DNA from: JAAFIP01 sp031367325
GTDB lineage: Bacteria; Pseudomonadota; Gammaproteobacteria; Burkholderiales; Burkholderiaceae_C
Assembly: GCA_031367325.1 (NCBI GenBank)
Contig: JANLPQ010000078.1
Coordinates: forward strand, 1-15,263
Direction: 5' to 3'
Length of the DNA stretch: 15,263 nucleotides
In this document: in pieces, positions 7,403 to 14,355 of the stretch
Numbering within the stretch: position 1 is the first letter of the stretch
Layout: every line of letters begins with the position of its first letter
Made by a program: the position numbers and the translations under genes
The notes under the pieces: model-generated
What the model was told of the DNA's origin: nothing
Seen by the model: only the letters and a program-made list of their open reading frames with translations
Databases searched by the model: none

Positions 7403-7714
7403 ATGAAAAAACTCGCAACTTCCGTATTCGCAATCGCCATGATCTTTGCTGGTGCCGCAAGCGCTGACATCAAAATTGGTGGCAAAAATGAGCAATCCGT
7501 AACAGCCGAAAACAACCTTATCGTGACCAACGCTGCGATCGGTTCCGGCGTGAAAGCCAAGCAAAACATAGCTTCTAACCAAGGCAACGTAAAAATCGGT
7601 GGTTCTAACAAGCAAGAAGTCAAAGGCAAGAACGTAATTATTACTAACGCTGCCATCGGCGTAAATGCTACAGCAATCAACAACTTGGCTAGCAATTCAT
7701 CTGCAACCGAATAA
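7403..7714 (+). CDS. Small secreted two-repeat protein, putative minor fibre subunit or nucleator
   Basis: A 103-aa protein. The start ATG 7403 has AGGA seven bases upstream and gives a clean Sec signal (MKKLATSVFAIAMIFAGAASA, cut near residue 21). Two copies of the neighbouring repeat follow: one opening NEQ at residue 29, the other NKQ at residue 69. Both contain TNAAIG (residues 42-47 and 81-86, spaced 39) and end near NIAS or NLAS. It is shorter and more Lys/Asn-rich than the nine-repeat protein. By analogy with CsgB and CsgA in curli, a minor subunit or nucleator is plausible, but this is inference. It lies between two hairpins, suggesting its dosage is set separately. Confidence 0.8.
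   Translation: MKKLATSVFAIAMIFAGAASADIKIGGKNEQSVTAENNLIVTNAAIGSGVKAKQNIASNQGNVKIGGSNKQEVKGKNVIITNAAIGVNATAINNLASNSSATE
7487..7711 (+). repeat. Two protein-level repeats of the N-x-Q family
   Basis: Two units of about 40 and 35 codons share N-x-Q, TNAAIG and the NIAS/NLAS block. They belong to the same repeat family as the nine units in the upstream gene. Confidence 0.8.
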
Positions 7715-7724
7715 GCAAACTGCA

Positions 7725-7749
7725 GGGGAGGCGGTTAAACGCCTACCCC
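7725..7749 (+). terminator. Hairpin between two small secreted-protein genes
   Basis: GGGGAGGCG (7725-7733) pairs with CGCCT and CCCC (7740-7749, one bulged A) around a GTTAAA loop, followed by AATTTATTGTTCTTT. It could be a weak terminator or an mRNA-stabilising hairpin. The next gene's ribosome site starts 16 bases later. Confidence 0.5.
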
Positions 7750-7776
7750 AATTTATTGTTCTTTAGGAGAGCGGAT

Positions 7777-8139
7777 ATGAAAGCGTCAATAGTTAATATT
7801 TCTGTAGTTACGGTGATGGTTTTTATTTCTGCAGCCGTATACGCCCAGAGTAAAGGTTCAGACCCTACGCCTCGAACTTTCATAACGCCAGATAGCGCTT
7901 CTAAAGTGAGAATTTACGAAGCTAAGCAGCGTAGAAACACTGGTGTTTTAGAGCAAAACGCGGTGCAAAGCACATCACAAGTTTCCAGTTCGGGGTTTGC
8001 AAAATCTTGCAATACAACGATTGGCCCAGCTGCAGGCAGCCAAGCTAATGCCAGCGGAAATTCCGGCCGCTATGGGGCAGGTAACAACAAAGATAGCACC
8101 GTGATTGTCACGGGCGACGTGATTAACGTTTGCAAATAA
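7777..8139 (+). CDS. Small secreted two-cysteine protein, unrecognised
   Basis: A 120-aa protein. ATG 7777 is six bases after AGGAGA, an excellent ribosome site, and opens a Sec signal (MKASIVNISVVTVMVFISAAVYA, cut near residue 23). The mature part is Ser/Asn/Gly-rich. It has two cysteines, Cys78 and Cys119, bracketing a segment that begins CNTTIGPAAGSQANASG and ends DVINVCK; a disulfide loop is plausible. The N-x-x-I-G core resembles the TNAAIG motif of the repeat proteins. I recognise no family. From its position between the repeat proteins and the CsgG-like lipoprotein, it is likely an exported accessory factor (chaperone, cap or subunit) of the same system. Confidence 0.75.
   Translation: MKASIVNISVVTVMVFISAAVYAQSKGSDPTPRTFITPDSASKVRIYEAKQRRNTGVLEQNAVQSTSQVSSSGFAKSCNTTIGPAAGSQANASGNSGRYGAGNNKDSTVIVTGDVINVCK
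8008..8052 (+). other. Repeat-like motif inside the two-cysteine protein
   Basis: Residues 78-92 (CNTTIGPAAGSQANA) share the N-x-x-I-G-x-x-A pattern and a Gln/Asn ending with the TNAAIG blocks of the repeat proteins. The match is short and could be chance. Confidence 0.4.
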
Positions 8140-8192
8140 AAGTTAGCTAATAAAAATAGTTTTTTGACAGCGTGTTTGGTACTGGGCTCACA

Positions 8193-9842
8193 ATGAAATC
8201 ACTCCATAAACTCTTAATTGCTACAGCTGTTGCGGCTTTAGCATCGGGTTGCAGTATCACGCCCCGAGACTATGCAAGTGAATTCGAAAAAACACCCATT
8301 CTCAATATACCTACGACCGCTCCCACTCGGTCTATGTCTAGTTTTTCAGACTCACTTTCTTGCATGGACAAGATGTTACGCGACTACAAAGTCAGCCCCA
8401 TCTTAATCAGTAGCAAAAATATACCTGATGCAACTGGCAAAATCAGCGTGGCCACCAAAGAGATGATGATCACATCGCTGTCCATGATGTCACGCACCAG
8501 TAATACATTTCGCTTTGTAGATTTCGAGATAGACGCCCTCAAACAAGACACCATACAAAACTTGACAAGCCTGTTGCTCAATGCGGGACAAATGAAAATT
8601 CAGCGACCTGCTTTGTATATTTCAGGGGCGCTGTCTTTTATGGATCAGAATATTTCTGTAGACCGCATGGGCGGTGGTATCAGTGCAAAGAACTGGGATG
8701 TAGGGATGACTCGTGATCTGATGTCTACCGCGTTTGGCCTAGAGCTGCATTTAGGCGACTTTTCTACGCGTACATTGCTACCAGGGGTTGACTCGTCCAA
8801 CACGATTATTGTGGCGAATACAGCGGTGGGTGGTGATATTGGCGGACGTATTAAAAAGACGGGGATTCAATTTAACTTTGGCAGAGAAGTATCACAAGGC
8901 ACGGGGCAGGCCGTGCGTACTTTGGTAGATTTGGGCCTTATTGAACTGGTGGGCAAGTGGGCACGCGTGCCTTATTGGCAATGCGTTTCGCTAGATCAAA
9001 CGCATCCTGAGTTTCAGTCACAAATGCGCGCTTGGTGGGACGACATGACAGGTGATGAGCGGGTACGCTTGTTTCAAAATGCACTGCGCAGCTCAAGTTA
9101 TTACAACGGCCTCGTTGATGGCAGACCCAATACAGCATTGCGCGACGCCATCACGCGTTTTCAAGCGGACCAAAACGTAACTATCACGGGCAATGTGAGT
9201 TTTGAGACCTACGAGCGTTTAGCTAAAGATTACGTCAGGTTTGATGGTGCTGGTAACTTTGTGCGCGTTGGCTGGGGACCTGCTGATAAGCGTGTTGCCA
9301 TAGCCAAAGGTGGCGCGGCACAACTACCCATGACGCAGAAAATTATTGACAGCTTTAAGCCGCAAAATGATCGCCCTGATATGACTGCACCCAAAGGCCG
9401 CGAACCACAAGTGACGCTTTTGCTAAGCAACCGCGATGGTGCGTACACGGTAGGTGACGCCATGTCTTACTCAGTCAGCTTAGACCGTCAAGCATATGTA
9501 TATTGTTACTACCAAGACTGGCGCAAGCAAGTCTCGCAGGTGTACCCTAACCCACTACAACGTGCGCAGCCCATGCGCGGCAATTCGGCGGTGCAAGTGC
9601 CTGATGCCGGTAATCCCAACAGCTTTACGATTGAGTTTGATAAGCCAGGCCGTGAAGAAGTGGCTTGTTTTGCGGCTGAGCAGGAAATGATTACAAAATT
9701 ACCCCCTATGTTGCGTGGTCCTGCGTTGCAGCCCTTAAACGGTGTCAGTAGCGTGGACGATATGCAAAAAGCGTTCGCAGCAGTATTGGGCGAAAATAAG
9801 TTTGGTGTGGCCCGTGCTAAATGGACCATTGGTAAGAAATAA
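8193..9842 (+). CDS. CsgG-like outer-membrane lipoprotein with peptidoglycan-binding and DUF4384-like domains
   Basis: A 549-aa lipoprotein: signal MKSLHKLLIATAVAALASGC, lipidated Cys20 with Ser at +2, consistent with the outer membrane. Residues about 50-265 follow the CsgG/HfaB layout: short strand plus ISSKNIPDATGKI, helix TSLSMMSRTSNTFRFVDFE, then ISGALSFMDQNI, a Gly-rich stretch around 158-171, the STAFGLELHLGDFSTRTLLP strand pair, and the terminal helix around RTLVDLGLIELVGKWA. In CsgG this region forms the nonameric pore that exports curli subunits. Residues about 290-345 look like a PG_binding_1 domain (FQADQNVTITGNVSFETYERL, split after TGNVS). Residues about 405-500 resemble DUF4384 (YTVGDAMSYSVSLDRQAYVY). 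Canonical CsgG has only the pore domain. ATG 8193 is chosen for the lipobox; its ribosome site is weak. Confidence 0.8.
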   Translation: MKSLHKLLIATAVAALASGCSITPRDYASEFEKTPILNIPTTAPTRSMSSFSDSLSCMDKMLRDYKVSPILISSKNIPDATGKISVATKEMMITSLSMMSRTSNTFRFVDFEIDALKQDTIQNLTSLLLNAGQMKIQRPALYISGALSFMDQNISVDRMGGGISAKNWDVGMTRDLMSTAFGLELHLGDFSTRTLLPGVDSSNTIIVANTAVGGDIGGRIKKTGIQFNFGREVSQGTGQAVRTLVDLGLIELVGKWARVPYWQCVSLDQTHPEFQSQMRAWWDDMTGDERVRLFQNALRSSSYYNGLVDGRPNTALRDAITRFQADQNVTITGNVSFETYERLAKDYVRFDGAGNFVRVGWGPADKRVAIAKGGAAQLPMTQKIIDSFKPQNDRPDMTAPKGREPQVTLLLSNRDGAYTVGDAMSYSVSLDRQAYVYCYYQDWRKQVSQVYPNPLQRAQPMRGNSAVQVPDAGNPNSFTIEFDKPGREEVACFAAEQEMITKLPPMLRGPALQPLNGVSSVDDMQKAFAAVLGENKFGVARAKWTIGKK

Positions 9843-9859
9843 ACGTAGGGTGGTAGGCC

Positions 9860-10645
9860 ATGAAAACACCAGCGCGCAGTTTGGTCATAGTGGGTGTGGG
9901 TATTATTAACTTAGTTTGTATGGTATCGACAGTATCTGCACAAACACTGAATATCACTGCCTGTGCGAATCAGATTTTGCTGCAAATAAACAGCAGTCTT
10001 AAAGAGCCGCAACTTATTCGCCATGGCCCCAAGACGGGTGCGCAGGCGCAGTTGCAGCCTACTGCTCAAGGTTGGGCTTTGCAATGTCCAGTTACGCCCA
10101 GTGGGACATCCTCAACGTCTGGTAAATCCTCAGGCTCAGGTGTGTACACCAACCGAGCAATAGGTCCGGGCGCTGTTGCGACACAAAATATTGGTGGTAA
10201 AAGCACCACCAGCCGCGGTGAAGAAGCCTCCCCCGTGACGGTGCAAGTACCTCCCGGCTTGCAATTGGTAGCCAAGGCGTGGACAGGCTCGTTGCGTGCA
10301 GAAGGTGGTGTGTGGTCCGCTGATGTAGAGATTGCCAGTGGAGAGATGAGTTTTTCTAAACTGCAAGACTCGCGCGTGGTGGTGGACGCCGGTAGCTTGA
10401 GTGTGCAAGAACTCTCAGGTCGATTTGGTGCACACGTTCGCGGCGCGGGCAGCATAGAGGTTGCGCAAATGCGTGACCCCGCGCTAGACCTGCAGCTGTC
10501 CGGCGCGGGCAGCATGGAGTTCAAAGGGCGGGCGGCTTCCGCACGCATACGCGCCTCAGGCGTAGGCAGCATTGATATTGAGCATGTCACTAGCGAGCCC
10601 ATCATCCAAGCCAGCGGACTGGTAACAGTTAGTGTTGGGCGCTAG
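9860..10645 (+). CDS. Secreted GIN/DUF2807-like protein with one fibre-repeat motif
   Basis: A 261-aa protein with a Sec signal (end STVSA-Q, about residue 27). A Ser/Gly/Thr-rich linker (about 78-94) precedes a segment YTNRAIGPGAVATQNIGG (residues 96-113) nearly identical in pattern to TNAAIGSGVKAKQNIAS of the two-repeat protein. Residues about 125-260 are a beta-helical domain of the DUF2807/GIN type, shown by the turns RGAGSIEV, SGAGSMEF and SGVGSIDI and regular short strands. GIN domains occur in putative adhesin heads and secreted beta-solenoids; no enzymatic activity is known. The gene starts 17 bases after the lipoprotein and ends one base before the next ATG, so it belongs to the same unit. 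It may be an adapter, cap or tip protein. Confidence 0.75.
   Translation: MKTPARSLVIVGVGIINLVCMVSTVSAQTLNITACANQILLQINSSLKEPQLIRHGPKTGAQAQLQPTAQGWALQCPVTPSGTSSTSGKSSGSGVYTNRAIGPGAVATQNIGGKSTTSRGEEASPVTVQVPPGLQLVAKAWTGSLRAEGGVWSADVEIASGEMSFSKLQDSRVVVDAGSLSVQELSGRFGAHVRGAGSIEVAQMRDPALDLQLSGAGSMEFKGRAASARIRASGVGSIDIEHVTSEPIIQASGLVTVSVGR
10142..10198 (+). other. Single fibre-repeat motif embedded in the GIN-type protein
   Basis: Residues 95-113 read VYTNRAIGPGAVATQNIGG. Against TNAAIGSGVKAKQNI (two-repeat protein, residues 42-56) the shared positions are T, N, A, I, G, G, A, Q, N and I. It lies between a low-complexity linker and the beta-helical domain. Confidence 0.6.
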
Positions 10646-10646
10646 T

Positions 10647-11735
10647 ATGCAGCTATGTATTAGCTGCAAGCGCTGGTGGCTAGTGATGCTGTTGCCGATT
10701 TGGCATGCTGCCACTGCTGAGTTTGTACCTGCTGCACCGCGCAGTGCGGTGATGGTGCAAGGGTCTCGCAACGAGGCAGCGACATCCAGTATTAACACTG
10801 TAGAGGCAATGGCCACTACAGATTGCGAGACGCTTGCCGAAGGTGCTAGTGAATTTGGGGCGATTGCCAAAACGGGTAAAAATAGACAAACTGCACGCCT
10901 TGATGCTGCCTTGCTCGCGCAAGCGCGCGCAGGCGATGCTACCGCTGCATGGCGCGCTGCCTTGGCTAGCTTTCGCGGTGATTGCAGCGCCTCTAATTAC
11001 GGGCAAACATTGGTTTTTGTGCAAACCGCAGCACAAGCAGGGCATGCTTGTGCTACAGGTGCTTGGGGTTTGATGCTGGCGCGTGGCTGGGGCACTGCAC
11101 GCGACTTGCCGCAGGCGCGTGAGCTGCTAGAAAAATCTGCCCAATCGGGTTGCAGGCGTGCGTATTATTGGTCGTGGTTGGCAGACGAGATGGCAGCCAG
11201 ACCACAAACCAGAGAACGCGCGATGGGGCAGCTGGTACAAGGCGCAGACTTGGGTGACGGCCATGCGTTGAATGCATTGGCGGTGGTGCGTGAGGTCAAC
11301 GCCCAGCGCGACGAAGCACGCGCTTTGTATGTGCGAGCGGCCAGCGCGGGCAACGCCACGGCACGTACCAACATAGCGCGACTAACGCGTTATTTTTCGC
11401 AGTCTACAGAAAAGCCTAGCCTTGCTACGCTAACGCAGCGTGCCAAAGCGGGCCAAGCGCAGGCGCAGTATTTGTTAGCGCGCAGATTTCACCAAGGCGA
11501 TGGCGTAGCCGTTGACTATGTGCAAGCGCTTAGCTGGTACCAAGAGGCTGCCCACAGAGGCAACCCAGCTGCGCGCGAGATGTTGACGCTGGTACAAGCG
11601 CGCTTAGACAGCGCCACCTCGCCCGCTGTGGTGCTGGCGGGGTTGTCGATGATAGATATCAACAGCGATGAGCTCAATAAAAAGCGTGGTGTGATGCAAC
11701 CGATTGAAGACACAGACCCGTTTGCCGGGTTGTGA
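10647..11735 (+). CDS. Secreted Sel1-repeat (TPR-like) protein
   Basis: A 362-aa protein. ATG 10647 begins one base after the previous stop; a GTG at 10632 inside the preceding gene would add five residues. The N-terminus has a hydrophobic stretch (WWLVMLLPIWHAATA) that is a probable signal peptide. Residues about 95-315 are helical Sel1-like repeats, clearest in AGHACATGAWGLMLARGWG, ARELLEKSAQSGCRRAYYW and AGQAQAQYLLARRFHQGDG with VDYVQALSWYQEAAHRGNP. Such repeats serve as protein-interaction scaffolds, often in secretion or regulatory systems. The tail (about 330-362) is acidic with a KKR cluster and is unlike Sel1. It is the last gene of the locus and is convergent with parB, 28 bases apart. 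A scaffold for assembly is inferred. Confidence 0.8.
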   Translation: MQLCISCKRWWLVMLLPIWHAATAEFVPAAPRSAVMVQGSRNEAATSSINTVEAMATTDCETLAEGASEFGAIAKTGKNRQTARLDAALLAQARAGDATAAWRAALASFRGDCSASNYGQTLVFVQTAAQAGHACATGAWGLMLARGWGTARDLPQARELLEKSAQSGCRRAYYWSWLADEMAARPQTRERAMGQLVQGADLGDGHALNALAVVREVNAQRDEARALYVRAASAGNATARTNIARLTRYFSQSTEKPSLATLTQRAKAGQAQAQYLLARRFHQGDGVAVDYVQALSWYQEAAHRGNPAAREMLTLVQARLDSATSPAVVLAGLSMIDINSDELNKKRGVMQPIEDTDPFAGL

Positions 11736-11763
11736 TGTGCGGCTAGTCTTTACCTCGCATCGC

Positions 11764-12705
11764 CTAGCTGCGCAATTTATCAATCAAACCATTCAGCTCA
11801 TCCAAGCTGCCAAACTGGATGCTCAGCTCGCCCATTTCTTCAACGCGGCTTTGCCCGTCAACCCGGCGTTTGACGCGCTTTTTCACGCGCACTTCTACCT
11901 CGGCCATCAGCAGGTCGGACAGTTCTTCTTCGATGCGTTTTAAGTCGCGTGATTTTTCTTTACCGGGTTTCTGTGGGGTCAGGGTGAACTCGGCGGACAG
12001 CTTTTTGACCAGGCTTTCGGCTTCGCGTACCGACATTTTCTTGCCAACAATTTGGTTGGCGGCGGTGATTTGCGCGGCGCGCTCTAGCCCCAGCAGCGCG
12101 CGGGCGTGGCCCATGTCGATGTCGCCTGCCATCAGCATGGTTTGTACCGGCTCGGTCAGGTTTAAGAGGCGCAGCAGGTTGCTGGCGGCGCTGCGCGAAC
12201 GGCCCACGGCCTGGGCAGCGCTCTCGTGGGTGAGGCCAAATTCTTTGATCAGGCGGGCGAGCCCTTGGGCTTCTTCCAACGGATTAAGGTCTTCGCGTTG
12301 AATGTTCTCTATCAGCGCCATGGCGGCGGCGTTGTGGTCGGTGACTTCTTTGACCAATACGGGTACCTCTAGCAGGCCGGCCAGCTTGCAGGCGCGAAAG
12401 CGCCGCTCGCCTGCGATGATTTCGTACTTGCCAGCCTTGTCGCCATACCTCTCATCCATACCCAGCTTGCGCACCAAGATGGGCTGCATCACGCCTTGCT
12501 GCTTGATCGACTCGGCCAGCTCGTACAGTGCGCCCTCGTCCATGTGGGTGCGGGGCTGGTACATGCCGGGGATCAAGTCGGCCAGCTTTAAGGTACTGGG
12601 TGCGCCTGCGTTGCCCGATGCGCCAGCGGCAGGTGCGTCTTGCACTTTGGGGCCCAGTAGAGCTTCTAGGCCCATGCCGAGGCCTTTGGGTTTTTTGGTG
12701 ACCAT
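11764..12705 (-). CDS. parB: Chromosome-partitioning protein ParB
   Basis: A 313-aa ParB/Spo0J-family protein. ParB binds parS sites, slides as a CTP-dependent clamp and with ParA moves replication origins apart. Visible features are the N-terminal KGLGMGLEALLG ParA-interaction motif, the conserved LADLIPGMYQPR strand, the CTP-binding GERRFRACKLAG segment, ENIQREDLNPLEEA, the DNA-binding region with helix-turn-helix (ESAAQAVGRSRSAASNLLRL) and GHARALLGL, and a C-terminal dimerisation tail. ATG 12705 is chosen because it puts the motif MVTKKPKGLG at the normal distance; an upstream ATG at 12744 would overlap the preceding gene. The GC-rich gene looks native core genome. It follows the hydrolase by 13 bases, so co-transcription is likely. 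Confidence 0.95.
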   Translation of the reverse strand: MVTKKPKGLGMGLEALLGPKVQDAPAAGASGNAGAPSTLKLADLIPGMYQPRTHMDEGALYELAESIKQQGVMQPILVRKLGMDERYGDKAGKYEIIAGERRFRACKLAGLLEVPVLVKEVTDHNAAAMALIENIQREDLNPLEEAQGLARLIKEFGLTHESAAQAVGRSRSAASNLLRLLNLTEPVQTMLMAGDIDMGHARALLGLERAAQITAANQIVGKKMSVREAESLVKKLSAEFTLTPQKPGKEKSRDLKRIEEELSDLLMAEVEVRVKKRVKRRVDGQSRVEEMGELSIQFGSLDELNGLIDKLRS

Positions 12706-12718
12706 GGGTGGGTTCTTT

Positions 12719-13426
12719 CTAGGTTGGGTGGCAAAGGCTGCCACTTTTTGCGTTATTGGGTGAGTTGACTAACTCGGTGACCAGGGCCAGGCCTGCAGGC
12801 CAGTCGCCCAAGCCGCTGTCGCCGTTGATATGGCCGCGTGCGCCCACCTCTACACAGCGTGCGCCCCACGCAGCGGCCATGGTGCGACCAGCAGCATGGC
12901 TGGCAAAGGGGTCGTTGCTAGAGATGGCGCAAACGGCGGGAAACGGCAGTTTGTTTAACACGGGCGTGCGCCAGCTGTACAAATCGGGTGGCAAGTCGGC
13001 CTGCGTTACATCGGGCGGTGCTACCAGCAGCGCGCCGCGCACGGCGCTGGTGTAGCGCGATGCAGCCGCCCATGCCGCCACCAGATGGCAGCCCAAGCTG
13101 TGTGCTACCAGCACTACGTTGGGGCTGTTTTTTAATGGTATATTGGGCTGTAACTCAAGTAAATCCTGCTCAAGCAGCTCTGATTTTGATAGTACTGGTG
13201 AACGTACCGCAGATGCTGACACCGCCGCAGTACGGGCTACATGGTTGGCAATAACCTCTTCTAGCCGCGCGCACCAGTCGCCGCGCAGCGGGCGCTGCCA
13301 GTCGTGCTGCTCCACGCGGACAAACGTGGTGGGCGTGCCGTGCGCCGCCTGCCACAGGCTTTGCCAGTGCAATGGGCCTGAACCGAGCCAGCCGGGCAGC
13401 AAAAGTACATGGGGTGCTGATGACAT
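12719..13426 (-). CDS. RBBP9/YdeN-type serine alpha/beta-hydrolase with in-frame repeat insert
   Basis: A 235-aa alpha/beta hydrolase. It opens VLLLPGWLGSGPLHWQSLW, the RBBP9/YdeN signature. The catalytic triad is Ser110 in VAHSLGC, Asp172 in SSNDPF and His199 in GARGHIN. Members are small esterase-like enzymes of mostly unknown substrate. At about 235 residues it exceeds the usual length of roughly 180-200. Residues about 79-100 (LSKSELLEQDLLELQPN onward) are encoded by an interspersed repeat element (13127-13192) that lies before the catalytic serine and keeps the frame. Without it the chain fits the family. It sits between parA and parB, 98 bases after parA. Confidence 0.88.
   Translation of the reverse strand: MSSAPHVLLLPGWLGSGPLHWQSLWQAAHGTPTTFVRVEQHDWQRPLRGDWCARLEEVIANHVARTAAVSASAVRSPVLSKSELLEQDLLELQPNIPLKNSPNVVLVAHSLGCHLVAAWAAASRYTSAVRGALLVAPPDVTQADLPPDLYSWRTPVLNKLPFPAVCAISSNDPFASHAAGRTMAAAWGARCVEVGARGHINGDSGLGDWPAGLALVTELVNSPNNAKSGSLCHPT
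13127..13193 (-). repeat. Interspersed repeat element inside the hydrolase gene (copy A)
   Basis: Read on the minus strand, this stretch has the core AGCTGCTTGAGCAGGATTTA (from 13179 down to 13160), matching copy B in 20 of 21 bases over 13159-13179. Flanks (CTATCAAAAT before, ACCATTAAAA after) are diverged but alignable to copy B. It contributes about 22 codons to the hydrolase without a stop. Confidence 0.65.
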
Positions 13427-13436
13427 GGAGACTAAA

Positions 13437-13505
13437 TTTTGCTACAAATTAAATAGCTGCTTGAGCAGGATCTACGGCCTAGAACAGTGATTTGGCATAT
13501 AAATA
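13437..13505 (+). repeat. Interspersed repeat element upstream of the hydrolase (copy B)
   Basis: Plus-strand copy with core AGCTGCTTGAGCAGGATCTA (13455-13474), inverted relative to copy A. Its outer parts read GCTACAAATTAA and TTTGGCATATAAA. It fills most of the 97-base gap between parA and the hydrolase, and has no evident coding role. This sequence type is, from memory, a widespread dispersed repeat of Comamonadaceae. The exact ends are uncertain. Confidence 0.65.
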
Positions 13506-13523
13506 GAGGCATTCGAGAGGCGC

Positions 13524-14303
13524 TTACTTGCGCTGCGGCATGGTTTTAATGCGCTCCACCATCTCAGCGGCAAACTCTACGAAAGCCAAGCTGCCTTTGG
13601 CTGATGGGTCAAAAATTACACCCGGCAAGCCGTAGCTGGGCGCCTCGGCCAGGCGCACGTTGCGTGGGATGACGGCGTTAAACACTTTGTCGCCAAAATG
13701 GGTTTTTAGCTGGTCGCTGACCTGTTGCTGCAGCGTAATACGCGGGTCAAACATCACGCGCAGCAGGCCGATGATTTGCAGGTCGGGGTTGAGGTTAGCA
13801 TGCACTTGTTTGATGGTGTTGACCAGGTCGGTCAGGCCTTCAAGCGCAAAATATTCGCACTGCATCGGCACTACCACGCCGTGCGCGCTGCACAGGCCGT
13901 TCAGCGTCAGCATCGACAGGGAGGGCGGGCAGTCGATCAGCACAAAATCGTACTCGTCTTTAACCGCCAGCAACGCAGTTTTAAGCCGCTGGTCACGTCG
14001 CTCCAAGCCTACCAGCTCTACCTCGGCACCGGCCAGGTCGCGGTTGGCGCCCAGCACATGGTAGCCACATTTGTCGCTCACCACGCGGGCTTCGGTGACG
14101 CTGGCAGATTCCAGCAGCACGTCGTACACCGTCAGCTCCAGCTTGCGTTTGTCCACCGCCGAGCCCATGGTGGCGTTTCCTTGCGGGTCCATGTCGACCA
14201 TCAGCACGCGCTGGCCTATTTTGGCCAAACCGGCGGCAAGGTTGACGGTAGTGGTGGTTTTACCCACGCCACCTTTTTGGTTGGCTACGCAAAAGATTTT
14301 CAT
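13524..14303 (-). CDS. parA: Chromosome-partitioning ATPase ParA (Soj)
   Basis: A 259-aa ParA-family ATPase. It forms ATP-bound dimers on nucleoid DNA and is stimulated by ParB. Motifs are deviant Walker A KGGVGKTTT (residues 10-18, signature Lys10 and Lys15), Walker A' VDMDPQGN (36-43), Walker B FVLIDCPPS (120-128), and the C-terminal RNVRLAEAPSYGLP segment typical of chromosomal Soj proteins. It has no N-terminal DNA-binding extension, unlike many plasmid ParAs. The start ATG gives the standard MKIFCVANQKGG. No clear ribosome site was seen. It lies 52 bases after the LysE-type gene. The presence of parA and parB suggests the replication origin is not far away on the chromosome; that is inference. 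Confidence 0.96.
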   Translation of the reverse strand: MKIFCVANQKGGVGKTTTTVNLAAGLAKIGQRVLMVDMDPQGNATMGSAVDKRKLELTVYDVLLESASVTEARVVSDKCGYHVLGANRDLAGAEVELVGLERRDQRLKTALLAVKDEYDFVLIDCPPSLSMLTLNGLCSAHGVVVPMQCEYFALEGLTDLVNTIKQVHANLNPDLQIIGLLRVMFDPRITLQQQVSDQLKTHFGDKVFNAVIPRNVRLAEAPSYGLPGVIFDPSAKGSLAFVEFAAEMVERIKTMPQRK

Positions 14304-14355
14304 TGTTTATAGTTCTAATTTGAATGTGGGCATGTTTTATAAGGCGAGGGAGCGC

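Noticed and set aside
8164..8169. Consensus -35 box TTGACA upstream of the CsgG-like gene
   Set aside because: No acceptable -10 lies 16-18 bases downstream; the nearest candidate would put the transcript start inside the coding sequence.
10066..10605. 179-codon open frame on the minus strand opposite the GIN-like gene
   Set aside because: The plus-strand frame has a signal peptide and beta-helical periodicity; the minus product is Pro/Ser/Cys-rich without a recognisable domain.
11764..14303. parS site (TGTTNCACGTGAAACA type) near parA/parB
   Set aside because: I looked on both strands and saw no match or near match in the window.
13725..14312. 195-codon plus-strand frame opposite parA
   Set aside because: It is the shadow of the GC-rich parA gene, whose motifs are unmistakable.
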